DNA from: 40CM-4-65-16 sp035279785
GTDB lineage: Bacteria > Chloroflexota > Dormibacteria > Dormibacterales > Dormibacteraceae
Length of the DNA: 64,000 nt
Reading direction: 5' to 3'
NCBI GenBank assembly: GCA_035279785.1
Contig: DATEHC010000017.1
Location: 1-64,000, forward strand
Shown: positions 25,443-36,807 of the stretch, in pieces
Position numbering within the stretch: the stretch's first letter is position 1
Layout: every line of letters begins with the position of its first letter
Made by a program: the position numbers and the translations under genes
Notes under the pieces: generated by a model
Databases searched by the model: none
What the model was told of the DNA's origin: nothing
The model's input: only the letters and a program-made list of their open reading frames with translations

Positions 25443-26219
25443 ATGAGCGAAGAAGTCCACCCGCGCGCCGACGACCTGGACGCGATGAGCTCGCTCGACC
25501 TGGTGGAGCTCATGCACGAAGAGGACGCGCGAGCCGTGGCCGCGCTTGCGCCGCAGCTGTCGAACATCGCGCGGGCGATCGACGCCGTCGCCGAGAGGCT
25601 GCGCGCCGGTGGACGCATGCATTACTTCGGCGCGGGTACCAGCGGCCTGATCGCGGCGATGGACGCGTTCGAATGCCCTGCCACCTTTGGCGTCGACCTC
25701 GTGCAGGCGCACGTCGTGACCGAGCCTGGTCAGGAGGACGATCGCGAGCTGGGCGTCCGGAAGGCGCGCAGCGCCGGGCTGCGTGAAGGCGACGTCGCGG
25801 TCGGCGTCAGCGCGAGCGGCCGCACGGCGTTCGTGTTGGGCGCGCTGAAACAGGCCGCGCAGGACGGCGCGTTTCGCATCGCCGTCGCGTGCCACTCGGA
25901 GTCGCAGGCCGGCCGGCTGGCTGACGTTGCGATCGAGGTGGAGACTGGCCCGGAGGTGATCGCCGGCTCGACGCGCCTCAAGGCCGGGACCGCGCAGAAG
26001 CTCGTTCTCAACATGCTCAGCACCGGCGTCTTCACGCGCCTGGGCCGCACCCACCGCGGTCGGATGGTCGGGGTCGTGCCGGGCAACGCCAAGCTCCGCG
26101 AGCGCGCCGCGCGCATCATCGCGGACCTAGCGGGCGTATCGATCGAGGTGGCGCGCCGGCGCCTCGACGAGGCGGGTGGCGACGTGGGCGCCGTGCTCGG
26201 CGCGGAGCGGCGCGCATGA
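25443..26219 (+). CDS. murQ: N-acetylmuramic acid 6-phosphate etherase
   Basis: A 258-residue SIS-domain lyase that cleaves the lactyl ether of MurNAc-6-P to give GlcNAc-6-P and lactate. Family motifs are present: YFGAGTSGLIAAMDAFECPATFG with the catalytic-type Glu, VSASGRTAFVLGAL, TRLKAGTAQKLVLNM. It is shorter than the roughly 300-residue E. coli enzyme at both ends. Its presence argues that the operon handles MurNAc, so peptidoglycan is a likely substrate as well as, or instead of, chitin. The stop overlaps the nagA start as ATGA. Confidence 0.92.
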   Translation: MSEEVHPRADDLDAMSSLDLVELMHEEDARAVAALAPQLSNIARAIDAVAERLRAGGRMHYFGAGTSGLIAAMDAFECPATFGVDLVQAHVVTEPGQEDDRELGVRKARSAGLREGDVAVGVSASGRTAFVLGALKQAAQDGAFRIAVACHSESQAGRLADVAIEVETGPEVIAGSTRLKAGTAQKLVLNMLSTGVFTRLGRTHRGRMVGVVPGNAKLRERAARIIADLAGVSIEVARRRLDEAGGDVGAVLGAERRA

Positions 26220-27346
26220 AGATCCTTCTGCGCGGCCGCGTGCACGGGCGTGACGCCGTCCACGGCGTCCTCGTCGACGGTGACTCGATCGTGTGGGTAG
26301 GCAGGGGCAAGCCGCCCGAGCGTCCGGACGAGGAGGTGGTCGCGAGGCCGGACGAGACGATCGCTCCCGGATTCATCGACCTTCAGGTCAACGGCTTTTG
26401 CGGGCACGACGCGGCGGCGGGCGCGGAGGCGATCGCCAAGGTCTCGGAGGCGCTGCCTTCGACGGGCGTGACCGCGTTCCTGCCCACAGTGATCTCGGAG
26501 CCGGTCGAGGTGGGCGCGGCGTTCGTCGCGGCGGTTGGCGCCGCCGCCGAGTCCACCGGCGCGCGGGTGCTCGGCGCGCACGTCGAGGGTCCCTTCCTCA
26601 ATCCATCATTCCGTGGCGCGCACCTGCGCAGCCACCTTGCCGAGCCGACCAGGGAGAACGTCGACGTGCTCCTCGCGGCGCGTCCGCGGCTCGTCACCCT
26701 CGCGCCGGAGCTTCCCGGCGCGCTCGAGGCCATAGAGCGGATGCACGCCGCCGGCATCGTCGTCGCCGCCGGCCACAGCGGCGCGGACTTCGAGCAGGGG
26801 CGCAAGGCGGTCGCGGCCGGCGTGCGTTTTGCGACGCATCTGTACAACGCGATGCCGCCAGTCCACCATCGGCGCCCCGGCGTCGCGCTCGCGCTGATGC
26901 TCGACCCGCGGGTCACCACCGGCTTGATCGCCGACGGCGAGCACGTCCACCCCGCGGTGTGCGAGCAGCTGGTTCGCGTGAAGGGTCCGACGCGCATCGC
27001 GCTGACGACGGACCAGACCTCGGCCGCCGGCGCTCCGGCGGGGACCTACGAGCTGTCGGGCCGAACGGTGATGAGCGACGGCCGGGTGGTGCGTCTCGAG
27101 GACGGGACCCTGGCGGGAAGCGCGGCGACGATGCCAGACCTCGTGCGCATGACCGCCCGGCTGCCGGGCATGAACCTCGACCGCGCGATCGGGCTCGCGG
27201 CGGGTGTGCCCGCGCGTGTGCTGGGCGAGCGGCGGCTTGGTCGCATCGCCGCGGGCGCTTGCGCCGACCTCGTCGTGCTCGACGCCGACGCCAACGTGCG
27301 CCTGACGATGATCCGGGGGGCGGTCAAATTTCGCCAGCAGTCCTAG
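26216..27346 (+). CDS. nagA: N-acetylglucosamine-6-phosphate deacetylase
   Basis: A 376-residue amidohydrolase that deacetylates GlcNAc-6-P to GlcN-6-P. It has the first metal-strand motif PGFIDLQVNGFCGHD, the Glu ligand in HVEGPFLNPSFRGAH, His ligands in AGHSGADF and FATHLYNAM and the catalytic Asp in TTDQTSAAG. The C-terminal LGRIAAGACADLVVLD strand closes the beta-sandwich. It follows murQ with a 4-bp overlap and precedes the kinase gene by 11 bp. Confidence 0.93.
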   Translation: MKILLRGRVHGRDAVHGVLVDGDSIVWVGRGKPPERPDEEVVARPDETIAPGFIDLQVNGFCGHDAAAGAEAIAKVSEALPSTGVTAFLPTVISEPVEVGAAFVAAVGAAAESTGARVLGAHVEGPFLNPSFRGAHLRSHLAEPTRENVDVLLAARPRLVTLAPELPGALEAIERMHAAGIVVAAGHSGADFEQGRKAVAAGVRFATHLYNAMPPVHHRRPGVALALMLDPRVTTGLIADGEHVHPAVCEQLVRVKGPTRIALTTDQTSAAGAPAGTYELSGRTVMSDGRVVRLEDGTLAGSAATMPDLVRMTARLPGMNLDRAIGLAAGVPARVLGERRLGRIAAGACADLVVLDADANVRLTMIRGAVKFRQQS

Positions 27347-27357
27347 GCCAAAGAGTT

Positions 27358-28233
27358 TTGGGCCAAGCCGTATTAGGGATGGACATCGGCGGGTCTTCGA
27401 GCCGCGCCCGTCTTCGCGACGAGGCGAACGTAATGCACGACGCCGAAGGCCCGGGGGCCAACGTGGCGACGCTCTCGGCGAAGCTGGTCGACGACCGCGT
27501 GACCGAGCTCCTGCGCAGCCTGGGCGACGCGCGTCCGCGCGCGTGCTGCGCCGGCGCGGCCGGAGCGGAGGTCGCCGAAGGTCGCGCTCGGCTTGAGTCG
27601 CTGCTCGGGCGGCTGCTGCCCGAATGCCGGCTGATGGTCGTCCACGACACGCGCCTCGTGCTCGCAGCCGCCGGGCTGGACGAAGGGATCGCCCTGATCG
27701 CCGGTACCGGGTCTGTCGCATACGGCCGAACCCGCGACGGCCGTGAGGTCCAGCGCGGTGGCTGGGGCTGGATGATCGGCGACGAGGGCAGTGGCGTCTG
27801 GATCACGCGCGAGGCCGTCCGGCTCCTGATGACCCGGACCGAGCGCGGATACAGCCTCGGCGAGCTGGGCGAAGCGATGCTCGCGGCGGCCGCGGTCGCC
27901 GACGTGCGGCAGCTGATCCTGAAGCTGCACTCGCGGCACGAGCCGCGCGACTGGGCGACCCTGGCGCGCGTCGTGTCCGGCACGGCAGATCTCGACGTCG
28001 GAGCCCGCGAGGTTCTGCGACGCGCGGGCGTGGAGCTCGCCCAACGCGTGACCGAGGTGGAGGTCGCCCTGGATCTGCCGGGCCCGGTCGTGCTCGCCGG
28101 AGGGCTCCTCCTCAACGAGCCACGAATCGAGGAATCGGTGCGCGCGAGCCTGCCGCACATGCGCATCGTGCCTCTCGAGCAGCCGCCGGTCGAGGGAGCC
28201 GTGCGCCTGGCCGAGGAGCTTCTGCGCGGGTGA
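27358..28233 (+). CDS. BadF/BadG-type ATPase, predicted amino-sugar kinase
   Basis: A 291-residue ASKHA-fold protein with phosphate-1 motif GMDIGGSSSRARL and a second Gly-rich loop IAGTGSVAYGR. The family includes eukaryotic-type N-acetylglucosamine kinase and bacterial MurNAc/GlcNAc kinases, which fits this operon: it would phosphorylate MurNAc and/or GlcNAc released by NagZ. Starting at TTG 27358 keeps the first strand (AVLGMDIGG), while ATG 27379 would truncate it. The stop overlaps the SIS gene start as GTGA. Confidence 0.85.
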   Translation: MGQAVLGMDIGGSSSRARLRDEANVMHDAEGPGANVATLSAKLVDDRVTELLRSLGDARPRACCAGAAGAEVAEGRARLESLLGRLLPECRLMVVHDTRLVLAAAGLDEGIALIAGTGSVAYGRTRDGREVQRGGWGWMIGDEGSGVWITREAVRLLMTRTERGYSLGELGEAMLAAAAVADVRQLILKLHSRHEPRDWATLARVVSGTADLDVGAREVLRRAGVELAQRVTEVEVALDLPGPVVLAGGLLLNEPRIEESVRASLPHMRIVPLEQPPVEGAVRLAEELLRG

Positions 28234-29222
28234 GCCACTTCCGCACCGAGATCGCCGAACAGGTCGAGGTCGCGTCGCGGCTGCTCGACCGTGGGCCCGA
28301 TACCGCCGCGAGAATCGCCGATCGGATCCGCGACGCATCGTCGCGCGGGTTCGTGATCGCCGCGCGCGGCAGCTCCGACAACGCCGCGCTTTATGCGAAG
28401 TATCTGTTCGGTGTACGCAACCGCGCGCTGGTCGCACTGGCCGCGCCATCACTCTTCACGCATTACTCACGGCCGCCGAAGCTGGACGGTCAGTGCGTGA
28501 TCGGCATCTCGCAATCGGGCGAGTCGCCCGACGTGATCGCGGTCATCGAGGGTGCGCGCGAGCAAGGCTGCGCGACGGTTGCCATCACCAACGCGACCAC
28601 CTCGAAGCTTGCGCGCACGGCCGAGCTCGTGCTTCCGATGGAGGCGGGACCCGAGCTCAGCGTGCCCGCGTCGAAGACCTACACCGCGAGCCTGCTGGCG
28701 ATGGCGATGTTGTCGCAGGCGCTCGACCCGGACCCGGACTTCGAGGCCGCGCTCACGACAGTGCCGGCGGCGATCGCGCGGACCCTCGAGCGCGACGACG
28801 AGCTCGCCGCGCTGGTGCCGCCGCTGCTCGGCCCGCGCGCGGTCGTGCTCGGTCGGGGCTTCAACTTCTCGACGGCGGAAGAGATCGCGCTGAAGCTCAG
28901 CGAGACGAGCTACGTGCTTGCGCGGGCCTGGTCGGTCGCCGACTTCGAGCACGGACCGATCGCGATCATGGAGGCGGGTCTACCGGTGCTCCTCGTCGAC
29001 GGTGGCGGCCTCGTCGCGTCCGACCTCGAATCCATTCGCTCGCGCCTCGAATCGAGAGGCTGTTCGGTGCTTCATCTCTTCGACGTCTCGGGTCTGCCCG
29101 AAGAGCTCACGCCCATCCCGCTCGCGGTGCTGGGCCAGCTGCTCGCGCACCAGGTCGCGACCGCGCGGGGCTTCGACCCCGACCGGCCGCGCGCTATTCA
29201 GAAGGTCACGCGGACCTGGTGA
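28230..29222 (+). CDS. SIS-domain GlcN-6-P deaminase/isomerase (GlmS-like, no glutaminase domain)
   Basis: A 330-residue protein made of two SIS domains: the first with ARGSSDNAALYAKYLF and ISQSGESPDVIAVIEG, the second with GRGFNFSTAEEIALKLSE and DFEHGPIAI. This is the isomerase half of GlmS without the N-terminal glutamine amidotransferase. Such proteins act as GlcN-6-P deaminases (NagB-II) or in AgaS-type roles, giving fructose-6-phosphate and ammonia. It is the last gene of the amino-sugar operon. Its 3' end overlaps the convergent PAS kinase by 17 bp. Confidence 0.88.
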   Translation: MSHFRTEIAEQVEVASRLLDRGPDTAARIADRIRDASSRGFVIAARGSSDNAALYAKYLFGVRNRALVALAAPSLFTHYSRPPKLDGQCVIGISQSGESPDVIAVIEGAREQGCATVAITNATTSKLARTAELVLPMEAGPELSVPASKTYTASLLAMAMLSQALDPDPDFEAALTTVPAAIARTLERDDELAALVPPLLGPRAVVLGRGFNFSTAEEIALKLSETSYVLARAWSVADFEHGPIAIMEAGLPVLLVDGGGLVASDLESIRSRLESRGCSVLHLFDVSGLPEELTPIPLAVLGQLLAHQVATARGFDPDRPRAIQKVTRTW

Positions 29223-31314
29223 TCGAGCCGCTCTGAAAAGAGGCGGCGGTCGTCGCGAGCGGCACGGTGAACCGAAACTCCGAACCCTCGCCGACGGTGC
29301 TCTCGACAGCGATGCGGCCGCCGTGCATCTCGACGATCTGGCGCGTGATCGCAAGGCCGAGGCCGGTGCCGATGATCTTGCCCGCATGCTTGTCCTCGTA
29401 CCGCTCGTAGCGCCCGAACAGGCGGCTGATGAACTCGGGCGGGATTCCGTTCCCGTGGTCGACCACCGAGACCTCGGCGCACCCGCCGTTGACGTGCGTG
29501 CTCACCTGGATGTCCCCGCCGCGCGGTGAGTACTTGATCGCGTTGTTCAAGAGGTTCGTGAGCACCTGGGTGAGGCGGTCCTCATCTCCCAGCACGGGCG
29601 GTATCGCGGGCTCGATGTCGACCTGGATGGTGTGGACCTTGGTGGAGACGGCGGCGTGCTCGGCGGCCTCCTTGACCAGCCGGTTGATGTCGAGCTCCTG
29701 GAGGTCGAGCTTTAGCTTGCCGGCCTCGAGGCGGTCGAAGTCCAGCATCTCCGTGATCATCCGGTTCAGGCGCTGCGAGTCGTTGTAGATCTCGCCGGCC
29801 AGGGTTTTCATCTCGCTCGGCTCCATCTCCTGGTCGCGGATGAGCTCGCTGAAACCCTGGATGCCCACAAGCGCGGTGCGGAACTCGTGGCTGACCATCG
29901 AGACGAACTCGCTCTTCAGCCGGTTCAGCTTCTCCATCTGCGCGAGGTTGGCGGCCGACAGCTCCTCGGCCTCACGTTTCGCCGTCACGTCCTCGAACGT
30001 CGCCATGAAGTAATCGATGGTTCCATCCGGCCTGCGGATCGGCGTGGCGCTCCAGTGCACCCAGAACTGGCTGCCGTCTGCGCGCCTGGCCTGGCAGTCG
30101 GATTCATACGTCTCGGCGGCGCCGTCGCCGACGGTGGGGAAGGACCTGAACACGCGCGAGACGTAATCCTCGGGAAGGAAGGTATCGGTCACGGAACCGA
30201 CCAGCACCTGGAGCGGCGCGAGAAGCATCGAGGCCAGTCGCGGGTTGGCGCTGGTGATGCGACGCTCGACGGAGATCGCGGCCACGCCCTGCGGCGCGTG
30301 GTCGATGACGTCGTTGAGCATGGTGTCACGCTCCTCCAGGCTCGCCTGGACGCGCTTGCGCTGGCGCAGCAGCGCCCGAGCCTCCGAACGCGACAGGAGG
30401 TGGCTCGCGAGCAGGATCGCGGCGAGACCACCCGCCGCGGCGGCGGCGTACGCGGTCATCGGCTGGTGGTTGACCGAGATCACGATCGCGGTGAGGGCCA
30501 CGGCGCCCACGCCGACGTACGGGATCAGGTCGGGCCACAGCGGCGGCATCTCGTCGTCGATGGACGTGTTTCCTTCCGGCCATGTCGGGCTCAGGGCTAC
30601 GAGGGCGAAGCCGTACGTCGATCCCATGGCCAGCACGGTGCCGAGCGTCGCGGACCCGCCCGTGCCGGCGATGAAGACCGCGCCGCAGTCGGCAAGAGCG
30701 GTGATCGAGAGACCCAGGAGGACCAGGACGATCCGTCCGTCGATTGCCGCCGCGCTTCGGCGCAAGGTCAGCGAGACGGCGGTGAGAAGCGCGAAGTCGA
30801 GGGCCAGCGACGCCGGGCCGATCCACTCCGCCTCCGGGGAGGCAAGCCTGGCGAAGAGCTCGGGCAGCGAAAGAGCGCTGGCGATGAAGACCAGCGAGAG
30901 CGCGATCATCGCCACGTCGAGGGTTGTGCGCCGCGCGGTCGCATACGGATGCGAGCGAGACGGAAACAAGAGCAGGCCGGCGATCGCGGCGGGCACCGCG
31001 GCCGCCACGCCGAAATCGGCCTCCGAGAGGATTTTCGGGCCGTGGCCGGCGGCCAGGGTGAACGCGGCCTCGCCGGCTTCCACCAGCACCGCGATCAGTC
31101 CCGACAGCGCCAGCAGAGCCCAGGCTCCGCGGACCTGGCCTGTCGACCTGGACGCGAGCCGACCGCACGTGGCCAGCGCGGCCACGCCGGCGAGCGCCTG
31201 GCCTACGTCTCCGGCGACGTCCGCGGCCTGGCTTTGGCCGCCCGTCGCCACATACGTGGACAGCAGCGCAATGGCGAACCCGGCGAGAATCGCGATGACC
31301 CAGAAGCGACGCAT
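29206..31314 (-). CDS. Membrane PAS sensor histidine kinase
   Basis: A 702-residue kinase. The first 300 or so residues are almost entirely hydrophobic (eight to ten predicted helices), like an integral-membrane sensor module. A PAS domain (about 345-455, AISVERRITSANPRLASML, then FEDVTAKREAEE) joins a HisKA box SMVSHEFRTALVGIQGF and an HATPase with intact N, G1 (DHGNGIP) and G2 (GTGLGLAIT). It lies 9 bp downstream of the small receiver gene and ends the signalling cluster. Confidence 0.9.
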   Translation of the reverse strand: MRRFWVIAILAGFAIALLSTYVATGGQSQAADVAGDVGQALAGVAALATCGRLASRSTGQVRGAWALLALSGLIAVLVEAGEAAFTLAAGHGPKILSEADFGVAAAVPAAIAGLLLFPSRSHPYATARRTTLDVAMIALSLVFIASALSLPELFARLASPEAEWIGPASLALDFALLTAVSLTLRRSAAAIDGRIVLVLLGLSITALADCGAVFIAGTGGSATLGTVLAMGSTYGFALVALSPTWPEGNTSIDDEMPPLWPDLIPYVGVGAVALTAIVISVNHQPMTAYAAAAAGGLAAILLASHLLSRSEARALLRQRKRVQASLEERDTMLNDVIDHAPQGVAAISVERRITSANPRLASMLLAPLQVLVGSVTDTFLPEDYVSRVFRSFPTVGDGAAETYESDCQARRADGSQFWVHWSATPIRRPDGTIDYFMATFEDVTAKREAEELSAANLAQMEKLNRLKSEFVSMVSHEFRTALVGIQGFSELIRDQEMEPSEMKTLAGEIYNDSQRLNRMITEMLDFDRLEAGKLKLDLQELDINRLVKEAAEHAAVSTKVHTIQVDIEPAIPPVLGDEDRLTQVLTNLLNNAIKYSPRGGDIQVSTHVNGGCAEVSVVDHGNGIPPEFISRLFGRYERYEDKHAGKIIGTGLGLAITRQIVEMHGGRIAVESTVGEGSEFRFTVPLATTAASFQSGSITRSA

Positions 31315-31323
31315 CGCGCGCTC

Positions 31324-31689
31324 CTAGGCGACCATCAGCCGGCTCACCTCTTCGTTGAGAAGGCCGAGGTCGACCGGCTTGGTCAGAAAGCTGTCGATCC
31401 CGCCACCGGCCATGGCGTCGCGGACCTCGTCCGAGAGGTCGCCTGTGAGTGCGATGACCTTGATCGGGTGAAGCATGTGACGCTTGCGGAGGAACTGTAA
31501 GATCTCGACCCCGTCATACATCGGCATATGGACATCAAGAATTACTAAGTCGAATTCCAACGTCGTCCCCATCTCCAACGCCAGGTTTCCGTCGGAGGCG
31601 GTGGAGACCTCGTAGCCCTTCGACTCCAGGAAGTAGGTCAGGAGCTCGGCGCTGGCGGGATCGTCGTCGGCAACCAGGATCCGTTTCAC
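31324..31689 (-). CDS. Stand-alone receiver-domain protein
   Basis: A 121-residue single-domain receiver with the acidic pair in VADDDPAS, phospho-acceptor Asp in FDLVILDVHMPMYDG, a Thr switch (IALTGD) and the KPVD lysine. There is no output domain. The start is GTG 31689, overlapping the previous receiver stop as GTGA. It may act as a phosphate shuttle or sink for the kinases on either side. Confidence 0.88.
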   Translation of the reverse strand: MKRILVADDDPASAELLTYFLESKGYEVSTASDGNLALEMGTTLEFDLVILDVHMPMYDGVEILQFLRKRHMLHPIKVIALTGDLSDEVRDAMAGGGIDSFLTKPVDLGLLNEEVSRLMVA

Positions 31690-32080
31690 TGCGCCACCAG
31701 CCGCTCGCCCGCGGAGGTGCCCGTCAGGTGCTCGCGTACCTGGGCGGTGAATGTCCGCGTGTCGATCGGCTTGGCGATGTACCCCTGACATCCCGCCTGG
31801 AAGGCAAGCTCGCGGTCGCCGCTCATGGCGTGGGCGGTGAGGGCGACGACAGGGATCGCGGCAGTGGCCGGGTCGGCCTTAAGGTCGCGCGTGAGCGAGA
31901 GTCCGTCCTGTCCGGGCAGCTGCACGTCCATCAGGATGAGGTCGGGCGTCAGCTCGCGCGCCGCTTTCCACGCCTCGTCGGCCGAGCCGGCCACCTCGAC
32001 GCGATAACCGTCGAGCTCGAGCACGGCCCGGACCAGGATCTGGTTGGTCTCGTTGTCTTCGACGACGAGGATGAGGTCGC

Positions 32081-32084
<4 letters not shown>
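31686..32084 (-). CDS. Stand-alone receiver-domain protein, DivK-like
   Basis: A 132-residue receiver with VVEDNETNQ, phospho-acceptor Asp in LILMDVQLPGQDG, the LTAHAMSGD switch and AKPID. The sequence style is that of DivK and of hybrid-kinase receivers. It overlaps the hybrid kinase stop as ATGA. A second stand-alone receiver follows directly. Confidence 0.9.
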
Positions 32085-34683
<2,599 letters not shown>

Positions 34684-34684
<1 letters not shown>

Positions 34685-36525
34685 CAGGCAGCCCCCAGGC
34701 TCGCGGTCCCGGCGAACTGGTTGATGAAGGCGCTCACGACCTCCGGGTCCCATTGCCGGAGGGCGCCGGCGCGGAGGATGGCAAGCGCCTCATCCGCGCT
34801 CTTGCGCGAGCGGTAGGGACGGTCGTTGATGAGCGCGTCGAACGCATCGCACACGGAGACGATCCGCGCGTGAAGCGGGATTGCCTTGCCGGCGAGCCGG
34901 TCGGGATATCCAGTGCCGTCGAACCGCTCGTGGTGGTGCCGGATGATGGGCAGCAGGGAGGCGCCGGAGCGCAGCGGCGCCACGATGTTCGCGCCGATGA
35001 TCGGGTGGAGGCGCATCGCGCCCATCTCGGCGGCGTCGAGCGGACCTGGTTTGAGCAGGATCGCGTCGGGCACGCCGATCTTGCCGATGTCATGGATGAG
35101 GCCGCCGCGGTACAGCGTGTCTTCTTCGGCAGCGCTCAGGCCGAGGCTCGCGCCCAGGCGCCGCGCCGACTCGGCGACGCGCTGCGTGTGTGCCTCGGTG
35201 AAGGGATCCTTGGCTTCGACGGCGGCCGCGAGCGCGAAGATCACTTGCTCGGCGCTGTCGAGCGAGTCGTAGACGCTCTTCAGCCGAAGAGCCGAGCGGA
35301 CGCGCGCCACCAGCTCGACCCGGTCGACGGGCTTGGTCATGTAGTCGTCCGCCCCCGCGTCGAGCGCGTTGATCCGGTCGGAGGTGCGGTCGAGGGCGGT
35401 GATCATCACGACGGGGATGAGGTGGGAGGTCGAGCTGGCCTTGATCCTCCGGCAGACCTCGTATCCGTCGATTCCCGGCATCTGCACGTCGAGCAGAACG
35501 AGGTCGGGCGGCGAGGCGTGGATCGCCTTGAGGGCGGCGATCCCGTCCTCGGCGCCGCGGACATGGCATTCGACGCCGGCCAGGCACGCCTCGATGAGAT
35601 CGCGGTTCGCGGCCGAGTCGTCGACCACCAGCACGACCGGAATCCGTGCGGTTGCAGGGAGGCCGCGTGTGGGCGTTGCCGCCTGGATGTCGTCGCCGCG
35701 ACGTCCGGGCCATGCGGCCGGCCGGAGCGCAGTGGCGAAAGCGACCGCTGACGGGAAGCGGTCCTCCGGGCGCTTGGCGAGCGCCTTGCGCAGGACCTCC
35801 TCGACGTGGGCCGACAGCTCGCCCTTCAGCTCGATGGTGGCGGGCATCGGCTTCGTGACGTGCGAGAGGAGCGTGGCTGCGGGCGTGTCGCACTCGAAGG
35901 GCACGCGCCCGGTCAGCATCTCGTAGGCGACGATCGCGAGCGAATACAGGTCGGACGGGGGGCCCATCGGCTCGTCCGCCGCCTGCTCGGGGGACATGTA
36001 CTCGGGCGTCCCCATGACCGTGCCCGAGCTAGTCATTCGCCGGTGCTGGCCCGTCATGAGGGAGAGGCCGAAGTCGGCGAGCACCGGCGTGCCGTCGTCA
36101 CGCAGGAGGATGTTCGACGGCTTGACGTCGCGGTGGAGAATGCCGTGCGCGTGCGCGTGGTCGAGGGCGCTCGCCAGCTGCTCGACGACCGGGACGACCT
36201 CCTGCAGCTCCAACGGCCGGCCGACGCGGTCGGCCAGCGTTCCGCCTCCGACCAGCTCGAGCACCAGGTAGGCGATCCCGTCGTCGTAGCCGTAATCGAA
36301 GACCTCGAGGATGTTCGGGTGCTTGAGCCTCGCCACCGAGCGAGCCTCCTGTTGGAAGCGCTGGCGGTAATCGGGGTCGTCGGCGAAGAAGTCGGGCAGG
36401 ACCTTGACGGCGACGTACCGGTCGAGGGCGGGGTGGTAGGCGCGGTAAACGGAGGCCATGCCCCCGCGGCCGATCTTCTCCATGACGCGGTACGGACCGA
36501 GGGTCGTGCCCTCGCGGAGGTTCAC
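34684..36525 (-). CDS. Ser/Thr protein kinase - receiver - HD-GYP fusion protein
   Basis: A 613-residue soluble three-domain protein. Residues 11-270 form a Hanks-type kinase: glycine loop IGRGGMASVY, Lys41 (VAVKVL), catalytic HRDVKPSN (131-138), DFG at 151-153, GTPEYMSPEQ. Residues 296-415 are a receiver with VVDDS, phospho-acceptor Asp346 (LVLLDVQMPG) and Lys398. Residues 425-605 are an HD-GYP phosphodiesterase with HDIGK (478-482) and HHHERFDGTGYP (530-541), all key residues intact. It could couple Ser/Thr phosphorylation and His-Asp phosphorelay to cyclic-di-GMP-type hydrolysis. The start is GTG 36525, coupled to the small upstream protein as GTGA. Confidence 0.93.
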
Positions 36526-36683
36526 CGGAGCCAGCCGAGGAGGGCCGCGATCGAGACGACGGCGGGCAGCGCCAGCGCAGACGTGGAAGCCGCCAGGACC
36601 ATGGCGGCCGCGACCGCCCGCCAAGGCGTTTCTTCAGCTTCCCGCTGCTGCTCCGCCGCTACCCAACCGGCAAGATCGTCCAC
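36522..36683 (-). CDS. 53-aa single-pass membrane protein, first gene of signalling cluster
   Basis: GTG 36683 opens a 53-residue frame with a charged N-terminus (DDLAGWVAAEQQREAEE) and one or two hydrophobic segments (AVAAAMVLAASTSALALPAV, then VSIAALLGWL). A GGGAGAG ribosome site lies about 13 nt upstream. Its stop overlaps the fusion-kinase start as GTGA, the same arrangement as every other junction in the cluster, which is the main argument that it is real. I recognise no family. It could be a membrane anchor or partner for the kinase. Confidence 0.6.
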   Translation of the reverse strand: MDDLAGWVAAEQQREAEETPWRAVAAAMVLAASTSALALPAVVSIAALLGWLR

Positions 36684-36764
36684 GTGACCGTAACCACTCT
36701 CCCTGTGAGTTGCAGCGTAAGAAGCATTTACTTAGCGGCACCCCTCTCAGGCGGGCCAATTCAC

Positions 36765-36780
36765 TATCCGATCGGGTAGT
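36765..36780. promoter_or_regulatory. Near-palindromic operator candidate upstream of signalling cluster
   Basis: CTATCCGATCGGGTAG is a 16-bp imperfect palindrome (14 of 16 symmetric) in the 124-bp AT-richer gap between the LuxR gene stop and the small membrane protein start. Two TGATCA hexamers lie just beyond it at 36797-36811. I could not assign a convincing -35/-10 pair. The region must hold the promoter of the 36.7-29.2 kb gene set. Confidence 0.4.
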
Positions 36781-36807
36781 TCTGTTAACCCAACCTGATC
36801 AAACTGA

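Noticed and set aside
26293..27357. Frame joining the BadF kinase to an upstream stretch over nagA
   Set aside because: The upstream part is a shifted-frame shadow of nagA; BadF homology begins near 27358.
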